This document shows, piece by piece, positions 7,988 through 16,045 of a stretch of DNA of 64,000 nucleotides. The stretch lies in NCBI GenBank assembly GCA_039583705.1, contig JAVKSM010000001.1, forward strand, positions 11,032 through 75,031, given 5' to 3'. The stretch is from JAVKSM01 sp039583705. GTDB taxonomy: Bacteria; Actinomycetota; Actinomycetes; Mycobacteriales; Pseudonocardiaceae. Under the pieces are notes generated by a model. It was not told the origin of the DNA. It saw only the letters and a list, made by a program, of their open reading frames with translations, and searched no databases. Within the stretch, counting starts at the first letter, position 1, and every line of letters begins with the position of its first letter. The translations under genes and the position numbers were made by a program.

Positions 7988-9183
7988 GCGTGCCGACCGT
8001 TGCCGAGGAGACCTGGCGTCCGTTGGCGCGACGTCTGGCCCGTCAGCTCGACGTGGACGGCGACCTGCACGACCCGGCCTGGTACGAGGCGCTGCTCGCG
8101 GTGCCACGCCACGAGTTCGTTCCGCGTTACTACGAGCAGGAACCCAACTCCCGCCCGTTGCGCTGGGTCGCTCGTGAGCCGCGCGACCCCGAAAGCATCC
8201 GACGCTGGCTCGATCTGGTCTACTCCCCGACCACCCTGGTCACCGAGCTCGCCGACTACGTCGGCCGGGGCATGCAGGCCCCGGTGTCCAGCTCCACCAA
8301 GCCCGATCTGATGATCCGCATGTTGGAAGCCCTGGACGTCTCCGATGGCATGCGGGTCTTGGAGATCGGCACCGGAACCGGCTACAACGCAGCGCTGCTC
8401 GCCCACCGCCTGCACGACCGGCAGGTCTACTCGGTCGACATCGACCCCCACCTCGTCGCCCAGGCCCGACACCGGCTCGGCCGCCTCGGCTACACCCCCA
8501 CCCTGGTGGCCGCCGACGGCGCCGACGGCCTACCCCGGCACGCTCCCTACGACCGGATCATCGCCACCTGCGCGCTCTTCGGCGTTCCTCCCGCCTGGAT
8601 CGACCAGCTCCGCCCCGGTGGCCTCGCCCTCGTGCACGTCGAAGGACCCCTCGGCGCGGGCAACCTACTCGCTCTGCGCCGCGCGCCCGACGCCCCGAAG
8701 CTGGAAGGCAGGTTCCTGGCCTGGTGGGGCTGCTTCATGCGTCGCCGCACCACCGCCGGTCCCGCTGTCGGCGACCCGCGCCCCACCCGCACCCATGACC
8801 GGCCCACCACCCGGGTCACCAGCGTGGACCCCTCCGAACTGGACGGCGGCAGGTACTTTCCGTTCCTCGCCCAGCTCTACCTGCCAGCCGGCATGCACCG
8901 CTCCATCACCCTCGACGACGAGCGGATCCCGGTCACCGAACTGCGCGCCCCCGACGGCTCCTGGTGCGAGATCGCCCGGGAAGCCAGTCCCGCCGGCCAC
9001 CACGCTGTCCGGCAAGCCGGACCCACTCCCCTCGTTGACCGCGTCGAACAAGCCTGGCAACGCTGGCAGGAACTCGGCGCCCCCGCCTGGCACGAATTCG
9101 GACTTACCGCAACCCCCACCGAGCACCACGTCTGGCACAAGGATCCGGACACCGGTCCGCGCTGGCCCCTCCCGGGTAGCTGA
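7984..9183 (+). CDS. PCMT-type O-methyltransferase of the graspetide system
   Basis: 399 residues. The GTG at 7984 overlaps the TGA of the ATP-grasp gene. An N-terminal helical segment (PRHEFVPRYY) leads into a class I SAM methyltransferase fold. Motif I is VLEIGTGTGYNAALLA (about 122-137) and the post-I acidic strand is VYSVDIDPHLV. A YDRIIATCALFGVPPAWIDQLRPGGLALVHV block typical of protein-L-isoaspartate methyltransferases follows. About 150 extra C-terminal residues are typical of the graspetide-associated subgroup. In fuscimiditide-type clusters this enzyme methylates an Asp and drives aspartimide formation, which fits the Asp-Gly pairs in the precursor. The gene looks intact. Confidence 0.88.
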   Translation: MSVPTVAEETWRPLARRLARQLDVDGDLHDPAWYEALLAVPRHEFVPRYYEQEPNSRPLRWVAREPRDPESIRRWLDLVYSPTTLVTELADYVGRGMQAPVSSSTKPDLMIRMLEALDVSDGMRVLEIGTGTGYNAALLAHRLHDRQVYSVDIDPHLVAQARHRLGRLGYTPTLVAADGADGLPRHAPYDRIIATCALFGVPPAWIDQLRPGGLALVHVEGPLGAGNLLALRRAPDAPKLEGRFLAWWGCFMRRRTTAGPAVGDPRPTRTHDRPTTRVTSVDPSELDGGRYFPFLAQLYLPAGMHRSITLDDERIPVTELRAPDGSWCEIAREASPAGHHAVRQAGPTPLVDRVEQAWQRWQELGAPAWHEFGLTATPTEHHVWHKDPDTGPRWPLPGS

Positions 9184-9609
9184 CCCGTCAGTGCGGCGTC
9201 AGCTTCGGCAGATCGAGAGCCTGCGGCTGCGGCAAGTGATCGCTTTGCAGCGGCCAAGCCGGCGAGCTGTCTCAGCTCCGGGCTCGCGGTGGGAATGCTC
9301 ACCCGGTTCAGCATCACTCAAAGGATGCCACCGAAACCGGCACGATCGCAAATGCGCTCCTACCATCCAGTCCTGAGGCGAATCGTTTTGACTGGGATCT
9401 TGGGCTCGTGCGCTTTCTGGCGCAGAAAGTATTAGCAGCATCCGGTCGGTCGCGCAAGTAGATCGTAATCTCGGTGCGGCGGACCACGATCGAATGCAAG
9501 GCATCGCCCAGTGTTGGACCGGCTCCACTTCACGGTAACAGCGGGACAAATCGTGACTCCGACTGGGTCGCCCCGTTGTCGGACGAGCACACCGGACGGC
9601 GCAGGCGCC
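9184..9609. other. Intergenic stretch between graspetide genes and rplA
   Basis: No convincing gene. It lies between the plus-strand methyltransferase and the convergent end of rplA and is less GC-rich than its surroundings (for example the stretch 9385-9470). Short open frames exist on the minus strand (9314-9499 and 9199-9549), but they lack a convincing ribosome binding site or recognisable motif. It is probably the right junction of the inserted graspetide cassette. Confidence 0.5.
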
Positions 9610-10338
9610 TCAGGCGGGGGTGGCGGCAGGCTCCTCGATGAGCAGGTTGCGGGTGCGGTTGGGGTCGACCGGGATCCCCGGGCCCATCGTCGTGGTGAAG
9701 GTGACCTTCTTGAGGTAGCGGCCCTTGGCGGCCGCCGGCTTGGCGCGCAGCACCTCGTCCAGCGCCGCGGCATAGTTCTCCACCAACCGCTCCACCGGGA
9801 AGCTCACCTTGCCGATCACCAGGTGCAGGTTCGCCTGCTTGTCCACCCGAAAGTTGATCTTTCCACCCTTGATGTCCGTGACGCCCCTGGCGACATCCTG
9901 GGTGACCGTGCCGGTCTTCGGGTTGGGCATCAGGCCGCGCGGTCCAAGGATCCGGGCGACCCGGCCGACCTTGGCCATCTGGTCGGGGGTAGCGATCGCG
10001 GCGTCAAAGTCCAGCCAACCGCCCTGGATCCGCTCGATGAGCTCGTCGGAGCCGACGGCGTCGGCTCCCGCGGCCTGGGCCTCGGCGGCCTTGTCGCCGG
10101 TCGCGAAGACGATCACACGAGCGGTCTTGCCGGTGCCGTGCGGCAGGTTGACAGTGCCACGCACCATCTGATCGGCCTTGCGGGGGTCGACGCCGAGCCG
10201 GAGCGCGACCTCGACCGTGGCGTCCATCGTGGTCCGGGCCGCCGTCTGCGTGGCCAGTCGCGCCGCTTCCAGCGGGCTGTAGAGCTTCTCGCGGTCCACC
10301 AGCTTGGCGGCGTCCTGGTATGCCTTGCTGCGCTTCAC
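9610..10338 (-). CDS. rplA: 50S ribosomal protein L1
   Basis: 242 residues, normal length. Starts [28 protein letters not shown] and contains the L1 signature block [19 protein letters not shown] and the conserved [24 protein letters not shown]. The GTG at 10338 follows an AGGAG seven bases upstream. L1 binds 23S rRNA at the E-site stalk. It is separated from rplK by about 155 bases and from its usual downstream neighbour rplJ by the inserted graspetide genes. The last codons end right at the intergenic junction. Confidence 0.97.
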   Translation of the reverse strand: MKRSKAYQDAAKLVDREKLYSPLEAARLATQTAARTTMDATVEVALRLGVDPRKADQMVRGTVNLPHGTGKTARVIVFATGDKAAEAQAAGADAVGSDELIERIQGGWLDFDAAIATPDQMAKVGRVARILGPRGLMPNPKTGTVTQDVARGVTDIKGGKINFRVDKQANLHLVIGKVSFPVERLVENYAAALDEVLRAKPAAAKGRYLKKVTFTTTMGPGIPVDPNRTRNLLIEEPAATPA

Positions 10339-10493
10339 CTGCTGACTCCTCCCTGCGGGTCAGGTCGTGGTGCCGGGCCAGCGCCGGCCCTCCCACGGTG
10401 CACCCGCCCCTTTTGGGGCTTCGGCGGCTGGGGACCTCCCCTGGGCACTCCTCAGGGACGTCCCGGCTGGGCACATCTCGGCTGGGGACGTCC

Positions 10494-10928
10494 TCAGCCG
10501 GAGACGGTGATGCCCATCGAGCGGGCGGTACCGGCGATGATCTTCGCCGCCTGCTCGATGTCGTGCGCGTTGAGGTCGGACATCTTCTGCTGCGCGATGT
10601 CCCGCACCTGGTCCATGCTCACCGTCGCGACCTTGACGCGATGCGGCTCGCCACTGCCCTTCTCCACGCCAGCCGCTTTGAGCAGCAGCTTGGCCGCCGG
10701 CGAGGTCTTGAGCTTGAAGTCGAACGAGCGGTCCTCGTACACCGAGACCTCGACCGGCACGACGCTGCCCCGCTGGGACTCCGTTGCGGCGTTGTAGGCC
10801 CGGCAGAACTCCATGATGTTGACGCCGTGCTGGCCCAGCGCCGGACCGACCGGGGACGCCGGGGTGGCGGCGCCCGCCGAGAGCTGCAGCTTGACGACCG
10901 CGGCCAGCTTCTTCTTCTTGGGTGGCAT
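10494..10928 (-). CDS. rplK: 50S ribosomal protein L11
   Basis: 144 residues, normal length. The [45 protein letters not shown] opening (N-terminal domain binding L7/L12 and factors) and the C-terminal rRNA-binding domain ([20 protein letters not shown] ... [30 protein letters not shown]) are both complete. Starts with ATG at 10928, shortly after nusG, and is probably co-transcribed with nusG and rplA. The 155-base spacer to rplA carries several imperfect GGCTGGGGAC-type repeats of unknown meaning. Confidence 0.97.
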   Translation of the reverse strand: MPPKKKKLAAVVKLQLSAGAATPASPVGPALGQHGVNIMEFCRAYNAATESQRGSVVPVEVSVYEDRSFDFKLKTSPAAKLLLKAAGVEKGSGEPHRVKVATVSMDQVRDIAQQKMSDLNAHDIEQAAKIIAGTARSMGITVSG

Positions 10929-10954
10929 TCCTCGTGCTTCCTGTTACCGAATGA

Positions 10955-11731
10955 TCAGATCTTCGACACCTGGCTGAACCCGAGCTCGACCGGGGTCTCC
11001 CGACCGAAGATCGACACTAGCACCTTGAGCTTCTGGGCGTCGACGTTGACCTCGTTGATCGTCGCCGGGAGCGTCGCGAACGGGCCGTCCATGACGGTCA
11101 CCGACTCGCCGATCTCGAAGTCCACCTCGACCGCCGACCGTCCGGACGTCGACGCCGCGGCCTGCTTGCCAGCGGCGGCACGGCGCGGCTCCTCCTGGCG
11201 CGGCAGCAGGAACTTGACCACGTCGTCGAGGGCCAGCGGCGAGGGTCGGGACGTGGCGCCGACGAACCCGGTGACCCCAGGGGTGTTGCGCACCGCGCTC
11301 CACGACGCGTCGTTGAGCTCCATCCGGACCAGGATGTAGCCGGGCAGCACCTTGCGCTGCACCTGCTTGCGCTGGCCGTTCTTGATCTCCGTGACCTCTT
11401 CCGTCGGCACCTCGACCTGGAAGATGAAGTCCTCGACGTCGAGAGTCTGGATCCGGGTCTCGAGGTTGGCCTTCACCTTGTTCTCGTAGCCGGCGTAGGA
11501 GTGCACGACGTACCACTCACCGGGCGCCGTCCGGAGCGACGCGCGCAGCCGAGCCGCGGGGTCGGCCGCCGGCTGCTCGACGGCCCGGCCGTCACCAGCG
11601 ACCGCGCCCGCGCCGCCATCAGCGACCGCGCCGGTGCCGGCCCCGGGCGCCGCGGCGTCGGGCAGTCCGGGCGTTTCGGGGGCACCAGGCAACCCGTCTT
11701 CGGGCAGCTTGTCACCGTCGTGCGAGGTCAC
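10955..11731 (-). CDS. nusG: Transcription termination/antitermination protein NusG
   Basis: 258 residues, GTG start at 11731. An actinobacterial NusG with a 70-residue low-complexity N-terminal extension (Ala/Gly/Asp-rich), then the NGN domain ([24 protein letters not shown] ... [18 protein letters not shown] ... [12 protein letters not shown]). A variable linker follows, then the KOW domain ([22 protein letters not shown] ... [19 protein letters not shown]). It binds RNA polymerase and couples it to the ribosome or Rho. It lies between secE and rplK, the universal order. Confidence 0.96.
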   Translation of the reverse strand: MTSHDGDKLPEDGLPGAPETPGLPDAAAPGAGTGAVADGGAGAVAGDGRAVEQPAADPAARLRASLRTAPGEWYVVHSYAGYENKVKANLETRIQTLDVEDFIFQVEVPTEEVTEIKNGQRKQVQRKVLPGYILVRMELNDASWSAVRNTPGVTGFVGATSRPSPLALDDVVKFLLPRQEEPRRAAAGKQAAASTSGRSAVEVDFEIGESVTVMDGPFATLPATINEVNVDAQKLKVLVSIFGRETPVELGFSQVSKI

Positions 11732-11792
11732 GTATTCCTCAACTTCCTCTCGTGCGCCCGCGCCGCCGGGTCGCGGCGGGTCACGGCGCGCG

Positions 11793-12161
11793 TCAGCCGA
11801 ACAGGTAGAACACGCCCTTGGCGAATGCGAGGTCGAGGGCCGCCACGAGCGCCACCATCAACGACACGAAGAACAACACGACGATGGTGTAGGTCACCTG
11901 CTCCTTGCGGTCCGGCCAGATGACCTTCCGGAGCTCCGCGACCACCTCCCGCAGGAAGCGCAGCACGCGCACGATCGGCGATCCCTGTGGCCGGCGGCCC
12001 TCGCGGGACGGCGTCGGACGACCCTTGCCCGCATCGCCGCGCAGCTCATCCACGCTCACCGCGGTGCCCGCGGTCCGCCGCACCCGACGGGTGGCAGCCG
12101 TCGCCGGCCGGACGGCACCACCGAGGCCGTTCCCGGCGGCTCGCGCCATGCGCTCGTTCAC
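11793..12161 (-). CDS. secE: Preprotein translocase subunit SecE
   Basis: 122 residues. A long variable N-terminus is followed by the SecE core: [27 protein letters not shown] and one membrane helix (about 94-115). This is the single-spanning actinobacterial type that clamps SecY. ATG at 12161; nusG follows after about 60 bases. tRNA-Trp lies just upstream in the same direction, as in most actinomycetes. Confidence 0.95.
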   Translation of the reverse strand: MNERMARAAGNGLGGAVRPATAATRRVRRTAGTAVSVDELRGDAGKGRPTPSREGRRPQGSPIVRVLRFLREVVAELRKVIWPDRKEQVTYTIVVLFFVSLMVALVAALDLAFAKGVFYLFG

Positions 12162-12198
12162 GCCTGCTTCCTCACGCTCGCTCTATCTCCCTTCGATG

Positions 12199-12271
<73 letters not shown>

Positions 12272-12451
12272 GTGACACGCCGGCCGCCGGCCCCGGGTCG
12301 CGGCTCCATCATCGCAGGCGGCCCGCGACTACGGATGAGCAGCCGGTGGCGCATCCAGGAGGTCGAGTGTACGCCCGCGCCGGCTTGGTGCTCCCACCGC
12401 GCGCCCGCCCGGCCCGGGAACCCGCTCGCCGAACTCTGCGAGACTGACCGC

Positions 12452-13693
12452 ATGGCTGCACCCTCCTTCGGCAAGACCACAGCTGACACCGGTCACCGCC
12501 GCGTCTCGGCCCGGGTCGGAGGGATCACCGAGTCGGCCACGCTGGCGGTGGACGCCAAGGCCAAGGCGCTCCGGGCGGCGGGCCGATCGGTGATCGGCTT
12601 CGGCGCCGGTGAACCGGACTTCCCCACCCCGGCGCCGATCGTCGCCGCCGCCGTCGACGCCTGCGCCGACCCGCGTAACCACCGCTACTCCCCGACGGGG
12701 GGCCTACCCGAGCTGCGGGCGGCCGTCGCCGCCAAGACGGCCCGTGACTCGGGACTCATCGTGGCGCCCGAGCAGGTGCTCGTCACCAACGGCGGCAAAC
12801 AGGCGGTGTTCCAGGCGTTCGCGACGCTGGTCGACCCGGGTGACGAGGTGCTGCTGCCGGCGCCGTTCTGGACCACCTACCCGGAAGCCGTCGCGATCGC
12901 CGGCGGGACGACGGTCGTCCTGCCGACCGACGAGTCCAGCGGCTACCTGCCCTCGGTCGAACAGCTCGACGCGGCGCACAGCTCGCGTACCAAGGCTCTG
13001 CTGTGGTGCTCGCCGTCCAACCCCACCGGCGCGGTGGCCCCCCGCGAGCTCGTCGCGCAGGTCGGTCGGTGGGCTGTGGAGAACGACGTGTGGGTGGTCA
13101 CCGACGAGATCTATGAGCACCTGGTCTACGACGGTGCGGAGCACGTCTCGATGCCGGTGGCGGTGCCTGAACTCGCCTCGCGCTGCGTCGTGCTCAATGG
13201 GGTGGCGAAGACCTATGCGATGACCGGCTGGCGTGTCGGCTGGATGATCGGGCCGACTGACGTGGTCAGGGCGGCGACGAACATGCAGTCTCACCTGACC
13301 TCCAACGTGTGCAACGTCGCGCAGCGCGCCGCGCTGGCGGCGGTGTCCGGGCCGCTGGACGCCGTCGCTGAGATGCGGGCGGCCTTCGACCGGCGGCGCC
13401 GCGCCATCGTCGAGCTGCTTACCGGCATCGACGGGGTGAGCTGCCCGGTGCCGCGCGGTGCCTTCTACGCCTATCCCTCGGTCCGCGGGCTGCTCGGCCG
13501 TGAGCTGCGCGGGCAGCGGGCCTCCGACAGCGTCGAGCTGGCCGCTCTCCTGCTCGAGCACGCTGAGGTCGCCGTGGTGCCGGGAGAGGCGTTCGGCACG
13601 CCGGGTTACTTCCGGCTGTCCTACGCCCTCGGTGACACCGACCTCCGGGCCGGCCTGACCCGGATGGCCCAGTTTTTCGCCGAGGCGCGCTGA
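12452..13693 (+). CDS. Pyridoxal-phosphate aminotransferase, class I/II (aspartate aminotransferase-like)
   Basis: 413 residues from ATG 12452. Fold-type I motifs are [11 protein letters not shown] (about 50-60), the [11 protein letters not shown] substrate-loop block, NPTGAV (about 190), [11 protein letters not shown] and the PLP-lysine motif [16 protein letters not shown] (about 250). A terminal FRLSYALGD carries the substrate Arg. This is the aspartate/prephenate-type aminotransferase often found next to secE in actinomycetes. No clear ribosome binding site precedes the ATG, so it may be leaderless. Upstream in-frame codons exist back to 12257 but overlap the tRNA and are not coding. Confidence 0.9.
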   Translation: MAAPSFGKTTADTGHRRVSARVGGITESATLAVDAKAKALRAAGRSVIGFGAGEPDFPTPAPIVAAAVDACADPRNHRYSPTGGLPELRAAVAAKTARDSGLIVAPEQVLVTNGGKQAVFQAFATLVDPGDEVLLPAPFWTTYPEAVAIAGGTTVVLPTDESSGYLPSVEQLDAAHSSRTKALLWCSPSNPTGAVAPRELVAQVGRWAVENDVWVVTDEIYEHLVYDGAEHVSMPVAVPELASRCVVLNGVAKTYAMTGWRVGWMIGPTDVVRAATNMQSHLTSNVCNVAQRAALAAVSGPLDAVAEMRAAFDRRRRAIVELLTGIDGVSCPVPRGAFYAYPSVRGLLGRELRGQRASDSVELAALLLEHAEVAVVPGEAFGTPGYFRLSYALGDTDLRAGLTRMAQFFAEAR

Positions 13694-13713
13694 GCGGGGC
13701 GAGGGAGCGACCC

Positions 13714-14667
13714 GTGATGCACCTGACCGCCGGCCGCACCCGGACCGCGCTCGCCATCGCTGCCACCGCGCTCGCCGTCGCCGCCACGCTCACGGCGCTG
13801 TTGGCCCTGCCGGGTCCGGCCGGGGCGGCAGCCGGCACCCCCCCAGCAGCAGGCACGAAACCCGCCGACCCCAAGCCCGCCAGCCCCCCGCCCCGGTATG
13901 TGGCGCTCGGGGACTCCTACACCTCGGCACCGTTCGTCGGCGCGCCCGCGGGCGCGCCGGTGGGTTGCGACCGGTCGCTGAACAACTATCCGCACCTGGT
14001 GGCGTCCGCGATCGGCGCGAGCCTGCTCGACGTGAGCTGTCAGGGCGCCACCACGGCGGACGTCAGCTCCCCGCAGCCGGTCAGCGACGGCGTCAACCCG
14101 CCGCAGTTCGACGCGCTGCGCACCACCACGACCCTGGTGACGATCGGGATCGGCGGCAACGACATCGGGTTCGCCGACATCGTCACCACCTGTGCGAGCC
14201 TCACCCCGGGGGGGACCCCCTGCCGCGACCACTACACGGCCGGTGGGGTGGACCAGCTCGCCGCCCGGATCGCGGCCACCGCTCCCAAGATCGCCGCGGT
14301 CCTCGCCGGAGTGCATGCCCGGTCGCCGAGCGCGAGGGTACTGCTCGTCGGGTACCCGGCGATCCTGCCGGCCACTGGGCCTGGGTGCTACCCGCTGCAG
14401 CCCTTCACCCCCGGGGACGCCGCCTACCTGCGGGGTACCGAGCTGCGCCTCGACAGCATGCTCGCGGAGCAGGCGAAGTCGGCTGGCGCGGACTACGTCG
14501 ACAGCTACCCGTCGACCTTCGGTCACGACGTGTGCCAGCCGCCGCGCCTGCGCTGGATCGAGGGCGTGGTGCCGACGATGCCGGCGGCACCGGTGCATCC
14601 CAACGCGCTGGGCGAGCGCGCACTGGCCGGTGCGGTGCTGGCCACGCTCGACCGTGGCGGCTCCTGA
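13714..14667 (+). CDS. Secreted SGNH/GDSL-family lipase or esterase
   Basis: 317 residues. Signal peptide (TALAIAATALAVAATLTALLALPGPAGAAA region, cleavage near residue 38), a Pro/Lys-rich linker, then an SGNH hydrolase: block I ALGDSYTS with the nucleophile Ser, block III GGND and block V HPNALG with the catalytic His. Cys pairs (GCDRS/VSCQG, TTCAS/TPCRD, GPGCYP/HDVCQ) suggest three disulfides, as in Streptomyces lipases. GAGGGAG precedes GTG 13714 and ATG 13717; either may be used. It lies 20 bases after the aminotransferase and is probably co-transcribed. Confidence 0.88.
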   Translation: MMHLTAGRTRTALAIAATALAVAATLTALLALPGPAGAAAGTPPAAGTKPADPKPASPPPRYVALGDSYTSAPFVGAPAGAPVGCDRSLNNYPHLVASAIGASLLDVSCQGATTADVSSPQPVSDGVNPPQFDALRTTTTLVTIGIGGNDIGFADIVTTCASLTPGGTPCRDHYTAGGVDQLAARIAATAPKIAAVLAGVHARSPSARVLLVGYPAILPATGPGCYPLQPFTPGDAAYLRGTELRLDSMLAEQAKSAGADYVDSYPSTFGHDVCQPPRLRWIEGVVPTMPAAPVHPNALGERALAGAVLATLDRGGS

Positions 14668-14698
14668 GACCGGCTTCCCGACCGCGGCAGCCGGCTCA
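14665..14698. terminator. Bidirectional terminator formed by the two converging gene ends
   Basis: TGAGACCGGCT (14665-14675) pairs with AGCCGGCTCA (14689-14698), a 10-bp stem with one bulged A and a 13-base loop. The left arm begins with the TGA of the SGNH gene and the right arm ends with the TGA of hadB on the other strand. No U run, as is common at this GC content. Confidence 0.45.
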
Positions 14699-15124
14699 CG
14701 AAGCCAGGTTCACGACCGCGGTGGCCTTTCCGAGCACTGACGTCCCCCCGCTCCGGACGGTCAGCGCGACCTCGACGGTACCGTCCGCCCGCACCGCCCT
14801 GACCCTGCCCACGATCTCCAGCTCCGCGCCGGCTTCGTCGTCGGGCACTACGACCGGCCTGCTGAACCGGACGTCGTAGGAGCTCAGAGCGCCAGGGTCA
14901 CCGGCCCACGAGGTCACCAGCCGCCCGGCCAGCGCCATGGTGAGCATGCCGTGGGCGATGACGTCGGGCAGCCCGGCCGCGCGCGCCACCCGCTGGTTCC
15001 AGTGGATCGGGTTGAAGTCGCCGGACGCCCCCGCGTAGCGGACGAGGTCGGTACGGCGCACCGGCACCGCAAACGGCCCGATCACCTCGCCCTCGGTGAC
15101 ATCGGCCAGCCGCCGCAGCACCAC
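14696..15124 (-). CDS. hadB: (3R)-hydroxyacyl-ACP dehydratase, MaoC-like (HadB)
   Basis: 142 residues. MaoC/hot-dog dehydratase with the hydratase-2 motif YAGASGDFNPIHWNQRVARAAGLPDVIAHGML, where D36 and H41 are the expected catalytic pair. Starts at GTG 15124, three bases after the hadA stop. Together with HadA it forms a heterodimeric dehydratase; in mycobacteria HadAB works in FAS-II. The hadA-hadB pair after rpmG is a conserved actinobacterial arrangement. Confidence 0.9.
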   Translation of the reverse strand: MVLRRLADVTEGEVIGPFAVPVRRTDLVRYAGASGDFNPIHWNQRVARAAGLPDVIAHGMLTMALAGRLVTSWAGDPGALSSYDVRFSRPVVVPDDEAGAELEIVGRVRAVRADGTVEVALTVRSGGTSVLGKATAVVNLAS

Positions 15125-15127
15125 CGC

Positions 15128-15568
15128 TCACCCCTCGCCGCGCACGACGAGCGTGGCCGAAGTGGTCAGCACCGGCTCGCGACGGGTGTCGACGACCTCG
15201 CACCGCACGCCGAGCAGGATGTTGCCGGCCAGGGCGCGGACCCGCTCGACGCAGGCCGTGGTGACAAGCTCGTCGCCCGCTCGGACCGGGCGGTGCAGTT
15301 CCAGGCGCTGGTCGCCGTGCACCAGCCGGGACGGCGCGACACCCAGGTCGGCGACAAGCGCGGAGGTCGCAAGCCAGGTCACGACCACGCCGAAAGTGGG
15401 CGGCGCGATGACGTCGGGGTACCCGGCCGCGCGCGCCGCCGCCGGGTCGCGGTAGGTCGGGTCGTCGTCGCCGATCGCCTCGGCGAACTCCCGGATCTTC
15501 TCCCTGCCGACCTCGTAGGGCGCCGACGTGGCAGTGGTGTAGCCCACCAGCGAGGCGTCGAGGACCAC
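15128..15568 (-). CDS. hadA: (3R)-hydroxyacyl-ACP dehydratase, MaoC N-terminal type (HadA)
   Basis: 146 residues from GTG 15568, two bases after the rpmG stop. Opens VVLDASLVGYTTATSAPYEVGREKIREFAEAIGDDDPTYRD, the typical start of HadA, followed by GYPDVIAPPTFGVV. HadA subunits have the hot-dog fold without the complete catalytic pair and bind the acyl chain while HadB supplies the active site. Downstream hadB is three bases away. Longer open frame upstream overlaps rpmG and is not coding. Confidence 0.9.
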   Translation of the reverse strand: MVLDASLVGYTTATSAPYEVGREKIREFAEAIGDDDPTYRDPAAARAAGYPDVIAPPTFGVVVTWLATSALVADLGVAPSRLVHGDQRLELHRPVRAGDELVTTACVERVRALAGNILLGVRCEVVDTRREPVLTTSATLVVRGEG

Positions 15569-15570
15569 CC

Positions 15571-15735
15571 TCAGCGGGTCTCGCGGTGGCTGCGGTGGGC
15601 GTTGCAGTTCGGGCAGTACTTCTTGATCGTCAGCCGCTCCGGGTCGTTGCGCCGGTTCTTCCTGGTGATGTAGTTGCGGTGCTTGCACACCTCGCAGGCC
15701 AACGTGATCTTGGGGCGGATGTCGGTCGCGGCCAC
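15571..15735 (-). CDS. rpmG: 50S ribosomal protein L33
   Basis: 54 residues: [35 protein letters not shown] and on, with all four zinc-binding cysteines (CEVC and CPNC). This is the zinc-containing form. GTG start at 15735. Located between tRNA-Met and hadA as in most actinomycetes. Confidence 0.95.
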   Translation of the reverse strand: MAATDIRPKITLACEVCKHRNYITRKNRRNDPERLTIKKYCPNCNAHRSHRETR

Positions 15736-15798
15736 GGACGTACCCTTCCTCTCGAACAGCCGACCTCTCGAACCGCTGGCCGGCGGGTCATCTCGCGG

Positions 15799-15871
15799 TA
15801 GCGGTGGCCGGACTCGAACCGGCGACACAGCGATTATGAGCCGCTTGCTCTTCCGTCTGAGCTACACCGCC
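15799..15871 (-). tRNA. tRNA-Met (CAU anticodon, elongator type)
   Basis: 73-base cloverleaf, GGCGGTG/CACCGCT acceptor with a terminal G-U pair, anticodon loop CTCATAA, T loop TTCGAGT, discriminator A. The paired first base and lack of the three G-C pairs of initiators in the anticodon stem indicate an elongator tRNA. No CCA encoded. Confidence 0.93.
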
Positions 15872-15897
15872 GAGGTGGGGGATCAGGACCCCTTCCG

Positions 15898-15970
15898 AGC
15901 CCCTTTACGGAATCGAACCGTAGACCTTCTCCTTACCATGGAGACGCTCTGCCGACTGAGCTAAAGGGGC
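15898..15970 (-). tRNA. tRNA-Thr (GGU anticodon)
   Basis: 73-base cloverleaf. Acceptor GCCCCTT/AAGGGGC, anticodon stem TCTCC/GGAGA around loop ATGGTAA (anticodon GGT), T arm TACGG-TTCGATT-CCGTA, discriminator T. First of the tRNA-Thr, tRNA-Met, rpmG series. Confidence 0.95.
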
Positions 15971-16045
15971 AACACCTGGCCACTCCCGGGCCACCGGCGA
16001 GCCTACACAACCCATACCCGACAGGTGCGTCCGGCCAGCAGCGAC

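Noticed and set aside
9314..9549. Short minus-strand frames next to rplA, considered as a second RiPP precursor or regulator
   Set aside because: No ribosome binding site, no recognisable motif and poor codon pattern.
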